Source of the DNA: Iodobacter ciconiae
GTDB taxonomy: Bacteria > Pseudomonadota > Gammaproteobacteria > Burkholderiales > Chitinibacteraceae
NCBI RefSeq assembly: GCF_003952345.1
Contig: NZ_CP034433.1
Span: 1,612,001-1,676,000 of the forward strand
Direction of reading: 5' to 3'
DNA: 64,000 bases
Position 1 is the stretch's first letter; the number at the start of each line of letters is the position of its first letter. Shown here piece by piece: positions 28,720-38,151 of this stretch. The translations under genes and the position numbers were made by a program. The notes beneath the pieces were generated by a model that was not told the origin of the DNA, made no database searches, and worked only from the letters and a program-made list of their open reading frames with translations.

Positions 28720-30051
28720 TTACTCGCCGGCAACCGTCATCTTGCTAACTAAAATCGAGCCGACCTTGCGGCTGGACCAGGGCTGGCTGTCATCACCAAT
28801 ACCCACGATATTTTTAAAGATGTCACGCAAATTACCGGCAATGGTAATTTCTTCTACCGCGTGTTGAATCACGCCGTTTTCCACCCAAAAGCCTGCAGCA
28901 CCACGTGAATAATCGCCCGTTACCATATTGGTGCCGTGACCCAGTAGCTCGGTCACAAATAAGCCCGTACCCAGCTCTGCCAGCAATTGCGTAAAGGTAT
29001 GTGTTGGCGCAACAATCAGATTATGCGAGCCACCCGCATTACCAGTCGTGCTCATACCCAACTTACGTGCGGAATAGCTGGATAAGAAATAACCATTAAG
29101 CACGCCCTGACTGACCACATCACGCGCAACCGTTGCCACACCCTCGGCATCAAACGCGCCGCTGCTCATGCCTTTTTTAAGAAACGGATCTTCTTTAATG
29201 CTGACACAAGGCGCAAAAATAGTTTGTCCTAAGCTATCAGGTAAAAAACTTGATTTGCGGTAAAGACTACTGCCACTGACAGCCTGCACAAAAGTGCCAA
29301 TCAGGCCGGAAGCCACAGGCGCTTCAAATAAAACCGGATACTCGCCGGTTTTAACGCGGCGCGCACCAAGACGGCGTAAAGATCGCTCACCCGCCCGCCG
29401 CCCCACCGCAGCAGCCGAATCCAGATCCAGATGAGATCTGGCCGAGCTGTACCAGTAATCACGCTGCATGCCCGATTCATCCTCGGCAATCACTGCAGCA
29501 GAAAGGCTATAGCGCGAGCTGCGCTCTGCACCCACAAAACCTAAAGAATTGGCATACACAAAACGGCTCGCCCCGGTGGAGACCGATGCGCCTTCCGAAT
29601 TGCTGATACGCGCGTCCACACCGCGGGCAGCATCTTCACACTCGGTTGCCAGCGCAATGGCGCCTTCTACCGACAAATCCCATGGATGGTATAAATCAAA
29701 ATCAGGGAAAAACGTCGCCAGCCGGTCTGCATCCGGCAAGCCTGCGAAAGAATCTGCTGCGGTAAAACGGGCAATGGCCAGCGCAGCTTTTACGGTTTCT
29801 TTAATGGCATCAGCTGAGAAATCACTACTGCTGGCGTGACCTTTTTGCTGGCCCAGATAAACGGTAACGCCCACGCCTTTATCGCGGTTGTATTCGATGG
29901 TTTCCACTTCCCCCAGGCGTACCGATACATTTTGTCCATAACCTTCGGAGACATCCACATCGCAGGCTGTTGCACCTTGATTTTTTGCCTGCTCAAGCAC
30001 CATGGCGGCCAAATCACATAATTGTTGCTGATCAAAACTAAATTCGGACAC
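28720..30051 (-). CDS. pmbA: metalloprotease-like protein PmbA/TldE
   Basis: Partner of TldD in maturation of modified peptides and degradation of unfolded ones. It has 443 residues. Signatures are VRLGEVETIEYNRDKGVGVTVY, ARISNSEGASVS, TGNAGGSHNLIVAP and TELLGHGTNMVTGDYSRGAAGFWVENG. Like other TldE subunits it lacks the HExxxH zinc motif, which TldD provides; tldD is not in the window. It is divergent from darP (yjgA), the same neighbour pair as in E. coli. Confidence 0.95.
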   Translation of the reverse strand: MSEFSFDQQQLCDLAAMVLEQAKNQGATACDVDVSEGYGQNVSVRLGEVETIEYNRDKGVGVTVYLGQQKGHASSSDFSADAIKETVKAALAIARFTAADSFAGLPDADRLATFFPDFDLYHPWDLSVEGAIALATECEDAARGVDARISNSEGASVSTGASRFVYANSLGFVGAERSSRYSLSAAVIAEDESGMQRDYWYSSARSHLDLDSAAAVGRRAGERSLRRLGARRVKTGEYPVLFEAPVASGLIGTFVQAVSGSSLYRKSSFLPDSLGQTIFAPCVSIKEDPFLKKGMSSGAFDAEGVATVARDVVSQGVLNGYFLSSYSARKLGMSTTGNAGGSHNLIVAPTHTFTQLLAELGTGLFVTELLGHGTNMVTGDYSRGAAGFWVENGVIQHAVEEITIAGNLRDIFKNIVGIGDDSQPWSSRKVGSILVSKMTVAGE

Positions 30052-30249
30052 AGTTCATTTCCTGTTTAGCGGTACGTTGTTATTTAAGTGCTTTTGCGAC
30101 GTATATGGTGCTTTAGCAAATATGCTAAGCAGTCAAAGCACTCACTTTCAGATTAAAACTTGGTCTCTATCGTTTTTTCTATGCACTCTATGGCAGAGAA
30201 AGAAGCAGTCTTTGGTATCATACCGGTTTTGCAAGCAAGTAACCCTATC

Positions 30250-30813
30250 ATGGCAACACCAAAACACGACCTTCCTGACGACGATATCGAGTACGTCAGC
30301 AAAACAGAAATGAAGCGCGAGATGACTGCGCTGCAACAGCTTGGCGAAAAACTGATTCCGCTGGACAAAAAGCAACTGGCTACGCTTAAACTGCCAGAAC
30401 GGCTGTTTGACGCCATTTTAGCGGCAAAAAAAATCACCGCTAACGGAGCAACAGCAAGGCAAAAGCAGTTTATTGGCAAACTCATGCGAGATGTTGACCC
30501 GGAGCCCATCAATGAGCTACTGAATAAACTGGCAGGCTTGTCAGATCGCCACAGTGCATGGCTGCATCGCTTAGAGCGTTTACGTGAAGGCATGCTGGCT
30601 GACCCGAAAATTGTTGAAAATTTTGTAAACGAGCACCCGTCAGTAGAAATTCAGCAACTGCGTCAGCTGGTTCGCAATGCTTTAAAAGAGCGCGAGCTGC
30701 AAAAACCAGCCAAAGCGTTCCGCGAATTATTTAAGCTGATTAAGCAATATATTCCAGAGCCTGCTCTGCCCGGGCTTGAAGCGTCTGGCCCTGAGGAAGA
30801 AGACGAAGAATAA
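30250..30813 (+). CDS. darP: ribosome-associated protein DarP (YjgA family)
   Basis: Helical protein that binds a late 50S ribosomal assembly intermediate. It has 187 residues, the family length, with YVSKTEMKREMTALQQLGEKLIPL, RLFDAILAAKKITANGATARQKQFIGKLMRD and an acidic C-terminus (GPEEEDEE). ATG 30250 (MATPKHDLPDDD) is chosen because the upstream extension is not conserved in the family as I know it. Its ribosome binding site is weak. It is divergent from pmbA as in E. coli. Confidence 0.93.
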   Translation: MATPKHDLPDDDIEYVSKTEMKREMTALQQLGEKLIPLDKKQLATLKLPERLFDAILAAKKITANGATARQKQFIGKLMRDVDPEPINELLNKLAGLSDRHSAWLHRLERLREGMLADPKIVENFVNEHPSVEIQQLRQLVRNALKERELQKPAKAFRELFKLIKQYIPEPALPGLEASGPEEEDEE

Positions 30814-31139
30814 ATAAGCAGATAAATCGAATGTGCTGTGGCTCGGCAGAAGCTGCACCTACTCCTCTCAGAGGGGCCACTGGCAGCAATAGAGAGCTAT
30901 CACCAGCGCTCGGATACACGCAATGGCGCAGCAACCTGGCTAAGTCTTGCTTTATGGCAAGAAAAAGGCTCCTGCTTTTTGACTGATCCTGATACTTTTT
31001 TATTAAAGGGCACAGTGCATGGCCTTCAAGGGCGCGTTCGGTGACATGCACCGCGCAAGTGCTTTACCGAGCACCCCAATTACACTCGCTCACCCTCAAA
31101 GCAGGCGGGCATATTATGATTTTCAGGACTTGCCTACAG
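30814..31139. other. intergenic region between darP and mog
   Basis: About 325 bases. It contains two overlapping short frames (a GTG-start frame of 68 codons and an ATG-start frame of about 51 codons) without family resemblance or a good ribosome binding site. No terminator hairpin or repeat of the two dispersed families was recognised. Confidence 0.4.
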
Positions 31140-31718
31140 ATGAATACGATCAAAATTGGCCTTGTTTCTATCTCTGACCGTGCCTCAAGCGGGGTATATC
31201 AGGACTTGGGTATTCCGGCGCTGAAAGAGTGGCTAGGGCATGCACTCAGCAGCCCGCACAGCACTACCAGCCGCCTGATTAGTGATGAGCAAGAGTTAAT
31301 CGAAGCCACACTTAAAGAGCTGGTCGATACAGAAGGATGTCACCTTGTCCTAACCACCGGCGGCACCGGCCCTGCGCTGCGCGATGTCACGCCGGACGCT
31401 ACGCTGGCTGTCGCAGATCGCGTCATGCCCGGTTTTGGCGAGCAGATGCGCCAGATCAGCCTGCATTATGTTCCCACGGCCCTTCTTAGCCGTCAGGTGG
31501 GTGTCATTCGTAAGCAATGCCTGATTTTAAACCTGCCCGGCCAGCCCAAATCAATCAAAGAAACACTGGAAGGTGTAAAAGATGAAAATGGCAAAGTATT
31601 GGTCAACGGCATTTTCGCCGCCGTGCCCTACTGTATCCAGCTATTGGACGGCCCCTGTATCGAAACCCATCCGGCCATCGTCGCAAGTTTCAGGCCTAAA
31701 TCTGCCATTAAAAATTAA
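31140..31718 (+). CDS. mog: molybdopterin adenylyltransferase Mog
   Basis: Adenylates molybdopterin before Mo insertion. It has 192 residues, beginning MNTIKIGLVSISDRASSG, with LVLTTGGTGPALRDVTPDAT, the ATP/molybdopterin site, and MPGFGEQMRQISL. ATG 31140 matches the family start; the longer frame begins inside unrelated sequence. No other moa/moe gene is in the window. Confidence 0.95.
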   Translation: MNTIKIGLVSISDRASSGVYQDLGIPALKEWLGHALSSPHSTTSRLISDEQELIEATLKELVDTEGCHLVLTTGGTGPALRDVTPDATLAVADRVMPGFGEQMRQISLHYVPTALLSRQVGVIRKQCLILNLPGQPKSIKETLEGVKDENGKVLVNGIFAAVPYCIQLLDGPCIETHPAIVASFRPKSAIKN

Positions 31719-31776
31719 TACTGCCTCTGCCTAGATAAAGCACCGTACCCAACGTTAACCCCATCAGGAAAAAATC

Positions 31777-32448
31777 ATGAGTAATGCCGAATTACTACCC
31801 TGCGTAGAAATTGAAACTGCCGATCAGCCCACCGCCAGTGTCATCTGGCTGCATGGTCTTGGCGCAGACGGTAACGATTTTTCAGGCATTGTTCCGGATT
31901 TGCAATTGCCCGAGCAACTGGCAGTACGCTTTGTCTTTCCGCACGCGCCCCATATGCCAATTAGCTGCAACAACGGCTATGTAATGCGGGCCTGGTACGA
32001 TATTTTGCATTTTGATCAGATGAGCCGCCAGGCCGATGTAGCAGGTGTAAAGGCATCGGTAGAGATGATCCGCGCCCTGATCACACGTGAAAACCAGCGC
32101 GGCATCCCCAGTGAGCGCATTATTCTGGCCGGATTTTCACAAGGCGGCGCAATTGCCTATACCGCTGGTACGCTGCACCCGGAAAAACTGGCAGGGATAG
32201 TGGCGCTATCGACTTACCTGCCTGCCCCCGAACTGATTCAAGCCGGGCTAAGCAATCAGGACACCCCCATCTTTGCCGCACACGGCAGCGCAGATCCTGT
32301 GGTTGGGCTTGCGCTGGGGGAAGCCGCCAAAGATAAGCTGGGCGAGCTGGGATTCACTGTTAGCTGGCAAACATGGCCAATGCAGCACTCGGTCTGCATG
32401 CCAGAAATCCAGGCCATCGGGCAATTTGTTCGCCAGCGTTTAGCCTAA
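31777..32448 (+). CDS. alpha/beta-hydrolase, carboxylesterase/phospholipase family
   Basis: Small serine esterase of 223 residues. The oxyanion/N-terminal motif is VIWLHGLGADGNDF, the nucleophile elbow GFSQGGAIAY, the acid in HGSADPVV and the histidine in MQHSVCMPEI, giving a complete catalytic triad. It resembles bacterial carboxylesterase EstB and eukaryotic acyl-protein thioesterases. The natural substrate is not evident. It begins 58 bases after mog and may be co-transcribed. Confidence 0.9.
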   Translation: MSNAELLPCVEIETADQPTASVIWLHGLGADGNDFSGIVPDLQLPEQLAVRFVFPHAPHMPISCNNGYVMRAWYDILHFDQMSRQADVAGVKASVEMIRALITRENQRGIPSERIILAGFSQGGAIAYTAGTLHPEKLAGIVALSTYLPAPELIQAGLSNQDTPIFAAHGSADPVVGLALGEAAKDKLGELGFTVSWQTWPMQHSVCMPEIQAIGQFVRQRLA

Positions 32449-32455
32449 ATCCCCT

Positions 32456-32493
32456 CAAGGCAGAAAGCGTTTATCGATTGACTTTCTGCCTTG
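32456..32493 (+). terminator. hairpin after the carboxylesterase gene
   Basis: CAAGGCAGAAAG (32456-32467) pairs perfectly with CTTTCTGCCTTG (32482-32493). No T-tract follows, so it may be a terminator or an mRNA-stabilising hairpin. Confidence 0.55.
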
Positions 32494-32648
32494 ATTCATC
32501 AACAACGCCCGCGAGGCAGCTTTGCGTCAACTATCAGCTGCCTGTGCTATTTGTGACAGGAAGGTGATTATTTCATTTGGCATAGTCTTCAAGCTAAGGC
32601 ATCATCCGCCACCTTGCCGCGTGCGTTTTTTGTAAGTCAGAAAATATA

Positions 32649-33401
32649 ATGAAGATTGGAATTATTGGTGCAATGGAGCCGGAAGTCGTCCACCTTATTG
32701 CCTCACTTGAAAACAGCAGCAAAGAAACTATCGCCGGTATCGACTTTTACAGCGGCACACTGGCTGATCATCAGGTCATCGTTACCCGCTCTGGGATTGG
32801 CAAAGTCGCCGCCAGCATCGCCACCACGCTGTTAATTGCCAAATATCAGCCTGAAGCCATCATCAACACCGGCTCGGCTGGCGGCTTTGTGGATCATTTA
32901 TCGATTGGCGATATCGTGATCTCATCCGAAGTGCGCCATCACGATGTAGATGTCACCGCTTTTGGCTATGAAATCGGCCAGATGGCGCAGCAGCCTGCAG
33001 CCTTTACGCCTGATGCCAATTTAGTCGCCGCAGCCCACCGCGCAGTAGCCAGCCTTGGTCAGGTACAGGCAATTGACGGGCTGATCTGCACAGGCGACAG
33101 CTTCATTTGCGACAGCACCCGCACAGCGCAAATGCTCAAAAACTTCCCGACCATGGCCGCATGCGAAATGGAAGCCGCTGCGATTGCACAGGTTTGCTAC
33201 CAGCATGATGTCCCCTTCGTGATCATCAGATCCCTTTCTGATAATGCGAACAACGACTCACCAATCGATTTTGATCAATACATCATCAAAGCAGGCCACC
33301 ATTCTGCACTTATGGTCATTGCATTACTGGGGCAGCTGGATGCTGCAGGCGGATCTTTCCAAGCCATCAACAAGCAACAAAAGATCCAGGCCCTGCATTA
33401 A
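32649..33401 (+). CDS. mtnN: 5'-methylthioadenosine/S-adenosylhomocysteine nucleosidase
   Basis: Hydrolyses MTA and SAH (and supplies S-ribosylhomocysteine for AI-2 if luxS exists elsewhere). It has 250 residues. Motifs are [47 protein letters not shown] with catalytic Glu, and IRSLSDNAN with the catalytic Asp. The C-terminal tail is slightly longer than in E. coli. Confidence 0.96.
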   Translation: MKIGIIGAMEPEVVHLIASLENSSKETIAGIDFYSGTLADHQVIVTRSGIGKVAASIATTLLIAKYQPEAIINTGSAGGFVDHLSIGDIVISSEVRHHDVDVTAFGYEIGQMAQQPAAFTPDANLVAAAHRAVASLGQVQAIDGLICTGDSFICDSTRTAQMLKNFPTMAACEMEAAAIAQVCYQHDVPFVIIRSLSDNANNDSPIDFDQYIIKAGHHSALMVIALLGQLDAAGGSFQAINKQQKIQALH

Positions 33402-33408
33402 GCCTTAT

Positions 33409-33443
33409 GGCGTTACAGCCACTGTGCGCCTGTAACGCCAACC
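33409..33443 (+). terminator. terminator after mtnN
   Basis: GGCGTTACAG (33409-33418) pairs with CTGTAACGCC (33430-33439), followed shortly by TTTT. Confidence 0.6.
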
Positions 33444-33818
33444 TGTTTTACCTCTGCGCACCACGCCCTTTTCAAACACACGGCTCACACGCAGTGAATC
33501 GAATCACTCTTATATATATTTATTAAATACCACTTTAAATTACACCTCTTGCAGGCACGAAAAACAAAAGAAACAAAAAGGTATTATTGCCGAAATAAAA
33601 GTAAAAAAATAACAACACGAAATACCGATAAGCAAAAAACAAAGGATTTTTCAGCGTTAATTCTAAATATGCCAAACCATCTGCAGCATGGCTTTAATTA
33701 AGCCAATTCATACCAATACCAAATAAATTTCGTACAAAACAAATGAATTGATTCATCACTTACCCAGGGATGACAATAAGGACTTATCAAGCAGACGTTG
33801 CTGCTTAAGGAGTTTAAA
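33444..33818. other. AT-rich intergenic region
   Basis: About 375 bases of A-rich sequence between mtnN and the small PEP-CTERM gene. I see no ORF with start signals, no repeat and no clear promoter. Confidence 0.45.
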
Positions 33819-34136
33819 GTGAAGTATTTCTGGGTAGGAATTTATATCGTACTGAGCATGCAAATCGCTGGCCACGCTCATGCACGTATAGTTGACACCA
33901 TACAAATCGCCGAGACAGAGGCAATTGACACTGGCGCGCACGGAACTGAATTGACCTCTGACAACCAGCTTGCAAAATGGTCGCAAGCAGCAGATACGCA
34001 TTCAGCACCCCAGACACAAAACACACTCACCACGACAGCGAACACAGATAAAAACATGCCAGAGCCAGAAATCTTTCTGCTTATCGGACTAGGGGTTCTC
34101 GTATTAATCGGCAAGGGATTTCACAGAAACCGCTAG
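33819..34136 (+). CDS. small exported protein with PEP-CTERM-like sorting signal
   Basis: Predicted product of 105 residues. It begins with a signal peptide (VKYFWVGIYIVLSMQIAGHAHA), has a Thr/Ser/Gln/Asp-rich central region of low complexity, and ends in MPEPEIFLLIGLGVLVLIGKG followed by FHRNR. The Pro-Glu-Pro, hydrophobic helix and basic tail match the layout of PEP-CTERM signals, which exosortase (EpsH/XrtA) cleaves in EPS-producing bacteria. No exosortase gene is in the window. The GTG at 33819 has AAGGAG six bases upstream, a strong translation signal. Confidence 0.7.
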   Translation: MKYFWVGIYIVLSMQIAGHAHARIVDTIQIAETEAIDTGAHGTELTSDNQLAKWSQAADTHSAPQTQNTLTTTANTDKNMPEPEIFLLIGLGVLVLIGKGFHRNR

Positions 34137-34194
34137 ACGACCAGGCATGAACACCGTCACCAGGCAAAGCTGCCCTGCCAGATCCGGCAAGCCA

Positions 34195-34704
34195 TCACAC
34201 CAGCGGGTAAAAATGCTGAATAATGAGTAACACCAGAACCGCATAAGCGCCGGCAAGAATATCGTCGATCATTACCCCTATGCCCCCGGGCACGCGCAGA
34301 TCAAACCAGCAAATGGGCCATGGTTTCAGAATATCGAACAAGCGAAACAGTACAAAAGCCAGCGTCCATCCTGCTACTGTTACCGGCACAAACAACAGTA
34401 CCAGCCACATTGCCACAATCTCATCGATCACAATACCGCCATAATCATGCACACCCAAAGTTTTGCCTGTTATTTCACTCGCCCAGCAGCCAATAACAAA
34501 GACAGGCAAACAAAGCCATGCAATGCCTGCAGGAGAAAGCCACTGCATCAGGATGGCATAGAGCGGCAGGGCTGCGAGCGTGCCAAAAGTACCAGGCGCT
34601 TTTTGGGGCAGACCACTACCAAAACCAAAGGCAATAAAATGCGCAGGGTGAACGGATAGAAAGCGCCATGTTGGGCGCACCAGAGGAGCTTGTTTATGAC
34701 TCAT
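34195..34704 (-). CDS. pgpA: phosphatidylglycerophosphatase A
   Basis: Membrane phosphatase of phosphatidylglycerol synthesis. It has 169 residues and four or so hydrophobic segments. Signatures are FGSGLPQKAPGTFGTLAALP, HDYGGIVIDEIVAMWLVL, LFRLFDILKPWPICWFD and GGIGVMIDDILAG. ATG 34704 overlaps the end of thiL by 11 bases, so the two are coupled; thiL-pgpA is a common proteobacterial pair. Confidence 0.95.
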   Translation of the reverse strand: MSHKQAPLVRPTWRFLSVHPAHFIAFGFGSGLPQKAPGTFGTLAALPLYAILMQWLSPAGIAWLCLPVFVIGCWASEITGKTLGVHDYGGIVIDEIVAMWLVLLFVPVTVAGWTLAFVLFRLFDILKPWPICWFDLRVPGGIGVMIDDILAGAYAVLVLLIIQHFYPLV

Positions 34705-35653
34705 AAGCGAAATGATCGAATCCATGAAAGATAATCGGCAGGTGCTGCTGCTTCGCATCAATAAGATGCACTGTTGTACCCTGAATAATTTTACCAATAT
34801 GAGTGAGCCCTAATTTCAGCTCATCAGCCAGGGCAATAATAGCCTTATGCTGATCGGGTGCTGCAGTAAAACACAACTCGTAATCGTCCCCTCCCGCCAG
34901 AAAAGCCTCATACCGCAGCGATTCGGGCAAAGCATCCAGCTCCCCAGCAAACGGCACTGCATCCATCCAAACTTCAGCACCACAAGCCGATTGCTCACAA
35001 ATATGCCGCAAATCGGCCAGCAAGCCATCAGAAATATCCAGAGCGGCACTGGCAATACCCCGCAAGCGTAAACCCAGCTCAATACGGGGGATAGGCAGAT
35101 CCAGACGAAGATCACATCGCTCAGCTACATCATCAGGCAGGCTGACACGCCCTGTACGGTGCATAACCGCCGCTGCAGCGGCACCTAACGCCCCGGACAC
35201 CCAGACTTCGTCACCAGGTTTTGCTCCGCTTCTCAAAAGCGCCTGCCCGCGCGGCAGGCTACCGGCAATCTGAATCGCAATTGTTAAAGGGCCACAGGTC
35301 GTGTCCCCTCCGATTAGCGAAATATCATGCTGATCGGCCATTGCAAACAGGCCACGGCTAAATGCCGCCAGCCACGGCTCATCCATTTTTGGCAAAGCCA
35401 GAGAAAGCGTAAACCAGCTGGGTTTTGCCCCCATCGCGGCAAGATCTGACAAATTAACGGCCAGTGCCTTACACCCCAGACGCTCGGGATTGGCGTCAGA
35501 AAAAAAGTGCCGTCCCTCAACCAGCATATCGGCAGAGATCGCCAGCTGGTGCCCGGCAGCTACAGAGACTAAAGCCGCATCATCGCCAACACCTAAATCT
35601 GCATTTTTGGCCGGACGCTTGAAATAATGAGTAATCAGGTCAAATTCATTCAA
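34694..35653 (-). CDS. thiL: thiamine-monophosphate kinase
   Basis: Phosphorylates thiamine monophosphate to the active diphosphate. PurM-like fold, 319 residues, with LGVGDDAALVSVAAGHQLAISADMLVEG split motif, ALAVNLSDLAAMGAKP, SLIGGDTTCGP, LDISDGLLADL and FLAGGDDYELCF. It lies downstream of nusB on the same strand but behind a terminator. Confidence 0.95.
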   Translation of the reverse strand: MNEFDLITHYFKRPAKNADLGVGDDAALVSVAAGHQLAISADMLVEGRHFFSDANPERLGCKALAVNLSDLAAMGAKPSWFTLSLALPKMDEPWLAAFSRGLFAMADQHDISLIGGDTTCGPLTIAIQIAGSLPRGQALLRSGAKPGDEVWVSGALGAAAAAVMHRTGRVSLPDDVAERCDLRLDLPIPRIELGLRLRGIASAALDISDGLLADLRHICEQSACGAEVWMDAVPFAGELDALPESLRYEAFLAGGDDYELCFTAAPDQHKAIIALADELKLGLTHIGKIIQGTTVHLIDAKQQHLPIIFHGFDHFAYES

Positions 35654-35714
35654 AACTATTTAAACCCATTCAATTTTTTGCAGATAAAAACCGTTTAATG
35701 CGCGAATTGCAAGC

Positions 35715-35739
35715 AAAAAAAGACGGGCCAGGCCCGTCT
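35715..35739 (-). terminator. terminator of the ribB-ribH-nusB operon
   Basis: AGACGGG (35721-35727) pairs with CCCGTCT (35733-35739). On the minus strand the stem is followed by a T-run complementary to the A-tract at 35715-35721. Confidence 0.85.
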
Positions 35740-35759
35740 TCTGATCAAACTAACCATTA

Positions 35760-36227
35760 TTAAGCATGGCGTTTACCGCGCCCCGCACTGACTTCTTCAC
35801 TGCGTACCAGCGCTGCCAATTTATCCAGCACCCCGTTAACAAACTTATGCCCATCCAGCCCGCCAAATGTTTTAGCCAGCTCGATTGCCTCATTGATGAT
35901 GACAGGATACGGCGTTTCCGGCATGGAAATAATTTCATAAGCCCCCACACACAATACAGCTGCTTCCACCATGCTAACTTCATCCATAGGGCGATCAACG
36001 TGAGGTGCAATGGCGTCTTGCAAGGATTTCATATCCTTGATTGCACCAAATAAAATGGCGCGAAATAGTTTTTCGTCAGCACGGGCAAAACTAGTATTAC
36101 TTTCCCGTAAAAAAGCCTCAATATTACCGACATTATCGCCAGCCAATAGCCATTGATAAATACCTTGCACGGCAAATTCGCGTGAGCGACGACGGGATGA
36201 TTTTGGTTTTGCTACATCGAGGGTCAT
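35760..36227 (-). CDS. nusB: transcription antitermination factor NusB
   Basis: Binds BoxA RNA with S10 during rRNA transcription. All-helical protein of 155 residues with [40 protein letters not shown] and [27 protein letters not shown]. It overlaps ribH by four bases, the usual rib-nusB operon arrangement. Confidence 0.96.
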   Translation of the reverse strand: MTLDVAKPKSSRRRSREFAVQGIYQWLLAGDNVGNIEAFLRESNTSFARADEKLFRAILFGAIKDMKSLQDAIAPHVDRPMDEVSMVEAAVLCVGAYEIISMPETPYPVIINEAIELAKTFGGLDGHKFVNGVLDKLAALVRSEEVSAGRGKRHA

Positions 36228-36697
36228 ACTTGCAATGCCTTTAATAAATTCGCTGTTTCCACGGCGACACGCGCAGCATCAGTGCCTTTTTCAAGCACAC
36301 GCACTTCAGCCTGTTCGTCGTTTTCAGTGGTTAAGATGGCATTTGCCACAACAATACCGTAATCAAGTCCGATACGGCTTACACCGGCGCCTGATTCATT
36401 GGCAACCAGCTCAAAGTGATAGGTTTCTCCCCGAATCACTGCCCCTAGGGCAATCAGGGCATCAAAACGATCCGATTCAGCCATCGCAGCCAGAACCAGG
36501 GGAATTTCCAAAGCCCCCGGTACGGTGGTGATCAGCATATCTTGTTCAGCCACACCCAGTGTTTTAAGTTCTGCAACGCAAGCATCGCGTAAACCTTCGC
36601 AAACCGGTGTATTAAAGCGGCTCATTACAATACCAATCCGTAAACCACTACCTGCCAGATTAGGTGCAATAAAAGGAATATTTGCAGCGACGCTCAT
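36224..36697 (-). CDS. ribH: 6,7-dimethyl-8-ribityllumazine synthase
   Basis: Condenses the RibB and pyrimidine products to the lumazine precursor of riboflavin. It has 157 residues with [50 protein letters not shown] and the catalytic histidine in that last motif. The start codon overlaps the ribB stop by one base (TAATG). Confidence 0.97.
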   Translation of the reverse strand: MSVAANIPFIAPNLAGSGLRIGIVMSRFNTPVCEGLRDACVAELKTLGVAEQDMLITTVPGALEIPLVLAAMAESDRFDALIALGAVIRGETYHFELVANESGAGVSRIGLDYGIVVANAILTTENDEQAEVRVLEKGTDAARVAVETANLLKALQV

Positions 36698-37803
36698 TAT
36701 TTTTTTCCTTGAGATAATTCAAAGCCGGTAATTTCCAAACCAAAACCCGTCATGCTCGGGATACGGCGCTCTGGTGACAATAGGCGCATTTTACCCACAC
36801 CCAGCTCTTTTAGCATTTGTGCACCAATACCATAGGTACGCAAATCCCACTTTTTATGTTCATTCAAACCTAATTCCGGCAAAGCGCGAGCCAATAAATC
36901 ATCGCCATCCTCGGTGCGATGCAAGAGCACCATGACACCGCAACCTGCTTTAGCTATCGCTTCCAGCGAAGATTTCACATCCCACGAATGCTCGCTCTGG
37001 CCCAAATCCATCCAGTCGATCACCGATAAAGGCTCATGCACACGCACCAGTGTTTCAGCATCAGCAGATGGCTTACCCTTAATCAGCGCCAAATGGCTGG
37101 CTGAGGTGAGCTTATCGCGGTATACCGCCAGCTCAAACTCACCTGCAAAGGTAGTGATTGTACGACGCCCTGCGCATTCCACCAGTGTTTCGGTACGGCT
37201 GCGATAGTGAATCAGGTCGGCGATAGTACCAATTTTTAGCTGATGCTGTTCAGCAAATACCAAAAGCTCCGGTAAACGGGCCATTGTACCGTCGTCATTC
37301 ATAATCTCGCAGATCACGCTGGCAGGGGTGACGCCCGCCAGCGCTGCCAGATCGCAACCCGCTTCGGTGTGCCCCGCTCTCACCAGCACCCCGCCCGGCT
37401 GCGCCATAATTGGAAATACATGCCCTGGCTGCACGATGTCGCTGGCTTTCGCATCAAAAGCAATCGCCTTTTTGATCGTTAAAGCACGATCATGCGCAGA
37501 AATTCCCGTTGTTACCCCGACAGCGGCTTCAATCGATGCGGTAAAGTTAGTGCCAAAGCTTGATCCATTCGCATGAACCATCGGCGCAAGGCCCAAATGA
37601 GCACAGCGCTCGGCATTGAGCGTCAGGCAAATCAGCCCGCGGCCATGCTTGGCCATAAAATTAATCGCCTCTGGCGTCACAAAATCTGCAGCCAATACCA
37701 GATCACCTTCGTTTTCGCGATCTTCCTCATCAACCAGCACCACCATGCGCCCAGCGCGTAATTCTTCGATAATTTCCTGAACCGGGGAGATATTGACGCT
37801 CAT
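36697..37803 (-). CDS. ribB: 3,4-dihydroxy-2-butanone-4-phosphate synthase with degenerate GTP cyclohydrolase II domain
   Basis: It has 368 residues. The N-terminal RibB domain is intact: acidic metal-binding loop [11 protein letters not shown] (residues 24-34), [21 protein letters not shown] and [16 protein letters not shown]. The C-terminal domain has the RibA fold (RVHEPLS at 254-260; [24 protein letters not shown]) but lacks the three zinc cysteines and the segment that normally follows RVHSE in GTP cyclohydrolase II. It is therefore probably a monofunctional RibB, as known in some betaproteobacteria; an active RibA would have to be elsewhere. An AAAGG box supports the start. Confidence 0.92.
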   Translation of the reverse strand: MSVNISPVQEIIEELRAGRMVVLVDEEDRENEGDLVLAADFVTPEAINFMAKHGRGLICLTLNAERCAHLGLAPMVHANGSSFGTNFTASIEAAVGVTTGISAHDRALTIKKAIAFDAKASDIVQPGHVFPIMAQPGGVLVRAGHTEAGCDLAALAGVTPASVICEIMNDDGTMARLPELLVFAEQHQLKIGTIADLIHYRSRTETLVECAGRRTITTFAGEFELAVYRDKLTSASHLALIKGKPSADAETLVRVHEPLSVIDWMDLGQSEHSWDVKSSLEAIAKAGCGVMVLLHRTEDGDDLLARALPELGLNEHKKWDLRTYGIGAQMLKELGVGKMRLLSPERRIPSMTGFGLEITGFELSQGKK

Positions 37804-37828
37804 AGCAGTACCTTTTTAAGAGGGCTTT

Positions 37829-37948
37829 CTACAAATAAATGAATTCAGCCTTGCTCGGCCAGAGATGCTCCGGCTCATTATCAGGCAATATTTGCCCATT
37901 GTCCCAGATCAGCAGCTGATAGACCATAAGCCAAGCTACTTTTCCCAT
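37829..37948 (-). CDS. candidate 39-residue small protein upstream of ribB
   Basis: ATG at 37948 is preceded by GAGGTG with correct spacing, and a 40-codon frame follows to a stop 25 bases before the ribB start. The product begins MGKVAWLMVYQLLIW and is hydrophobic at the N-terminus and acidic afterwards. No homologue is known to me. It could be a leader peptide that couples to ribB, a small membrane protein, or chance. Confidence 0.35.
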   Translation of the reverse strand: MGKVAWLMVYQLLIWDNGQILPDNEPEHLWPSKAEFIYL

Positions 37949-38151
37949 GACTCACCTCAAAAAACACCTACCGGACTCCCCGGATGAAATATGACATCAG
38001 GGCAAAATACTTTCTTTCAACGTGTTCCTCTGCTATTCTCGTGCACTTCACGGGGATTTTCCGGCCAAGTGGATCAGTGCTACTGACGTTTCAACGGGTA
38101 TCATTCGCCCAACCACATTAGAGTAAATAAGCAATCGGCCAGACAATCTCG
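37949..38151. other. divergent promoter region between the ribB operon and the pigment cluster
   Basis: This is the only region from which the pigment cluster promoter can start, yet no sigma-70 boxes stand out. The two genes on either side point away from each other. I compared it with the FMN riboswitch pattern and did not find the conserved core. Confidence 0.4.

Noticed and set aside
30838..31044. 68-codon GTG ORF between darP and mog
   Set aside because: No ribosome binding site and no family; a competing frame on the same stretch is equally long-lived.
37804..38151. FMN riboswitch upstream of ribB
   Set aside because: A GGATGAAA-like piece is present on the plus strand only, and the conserved 5' core and junctions are missing on both strands.
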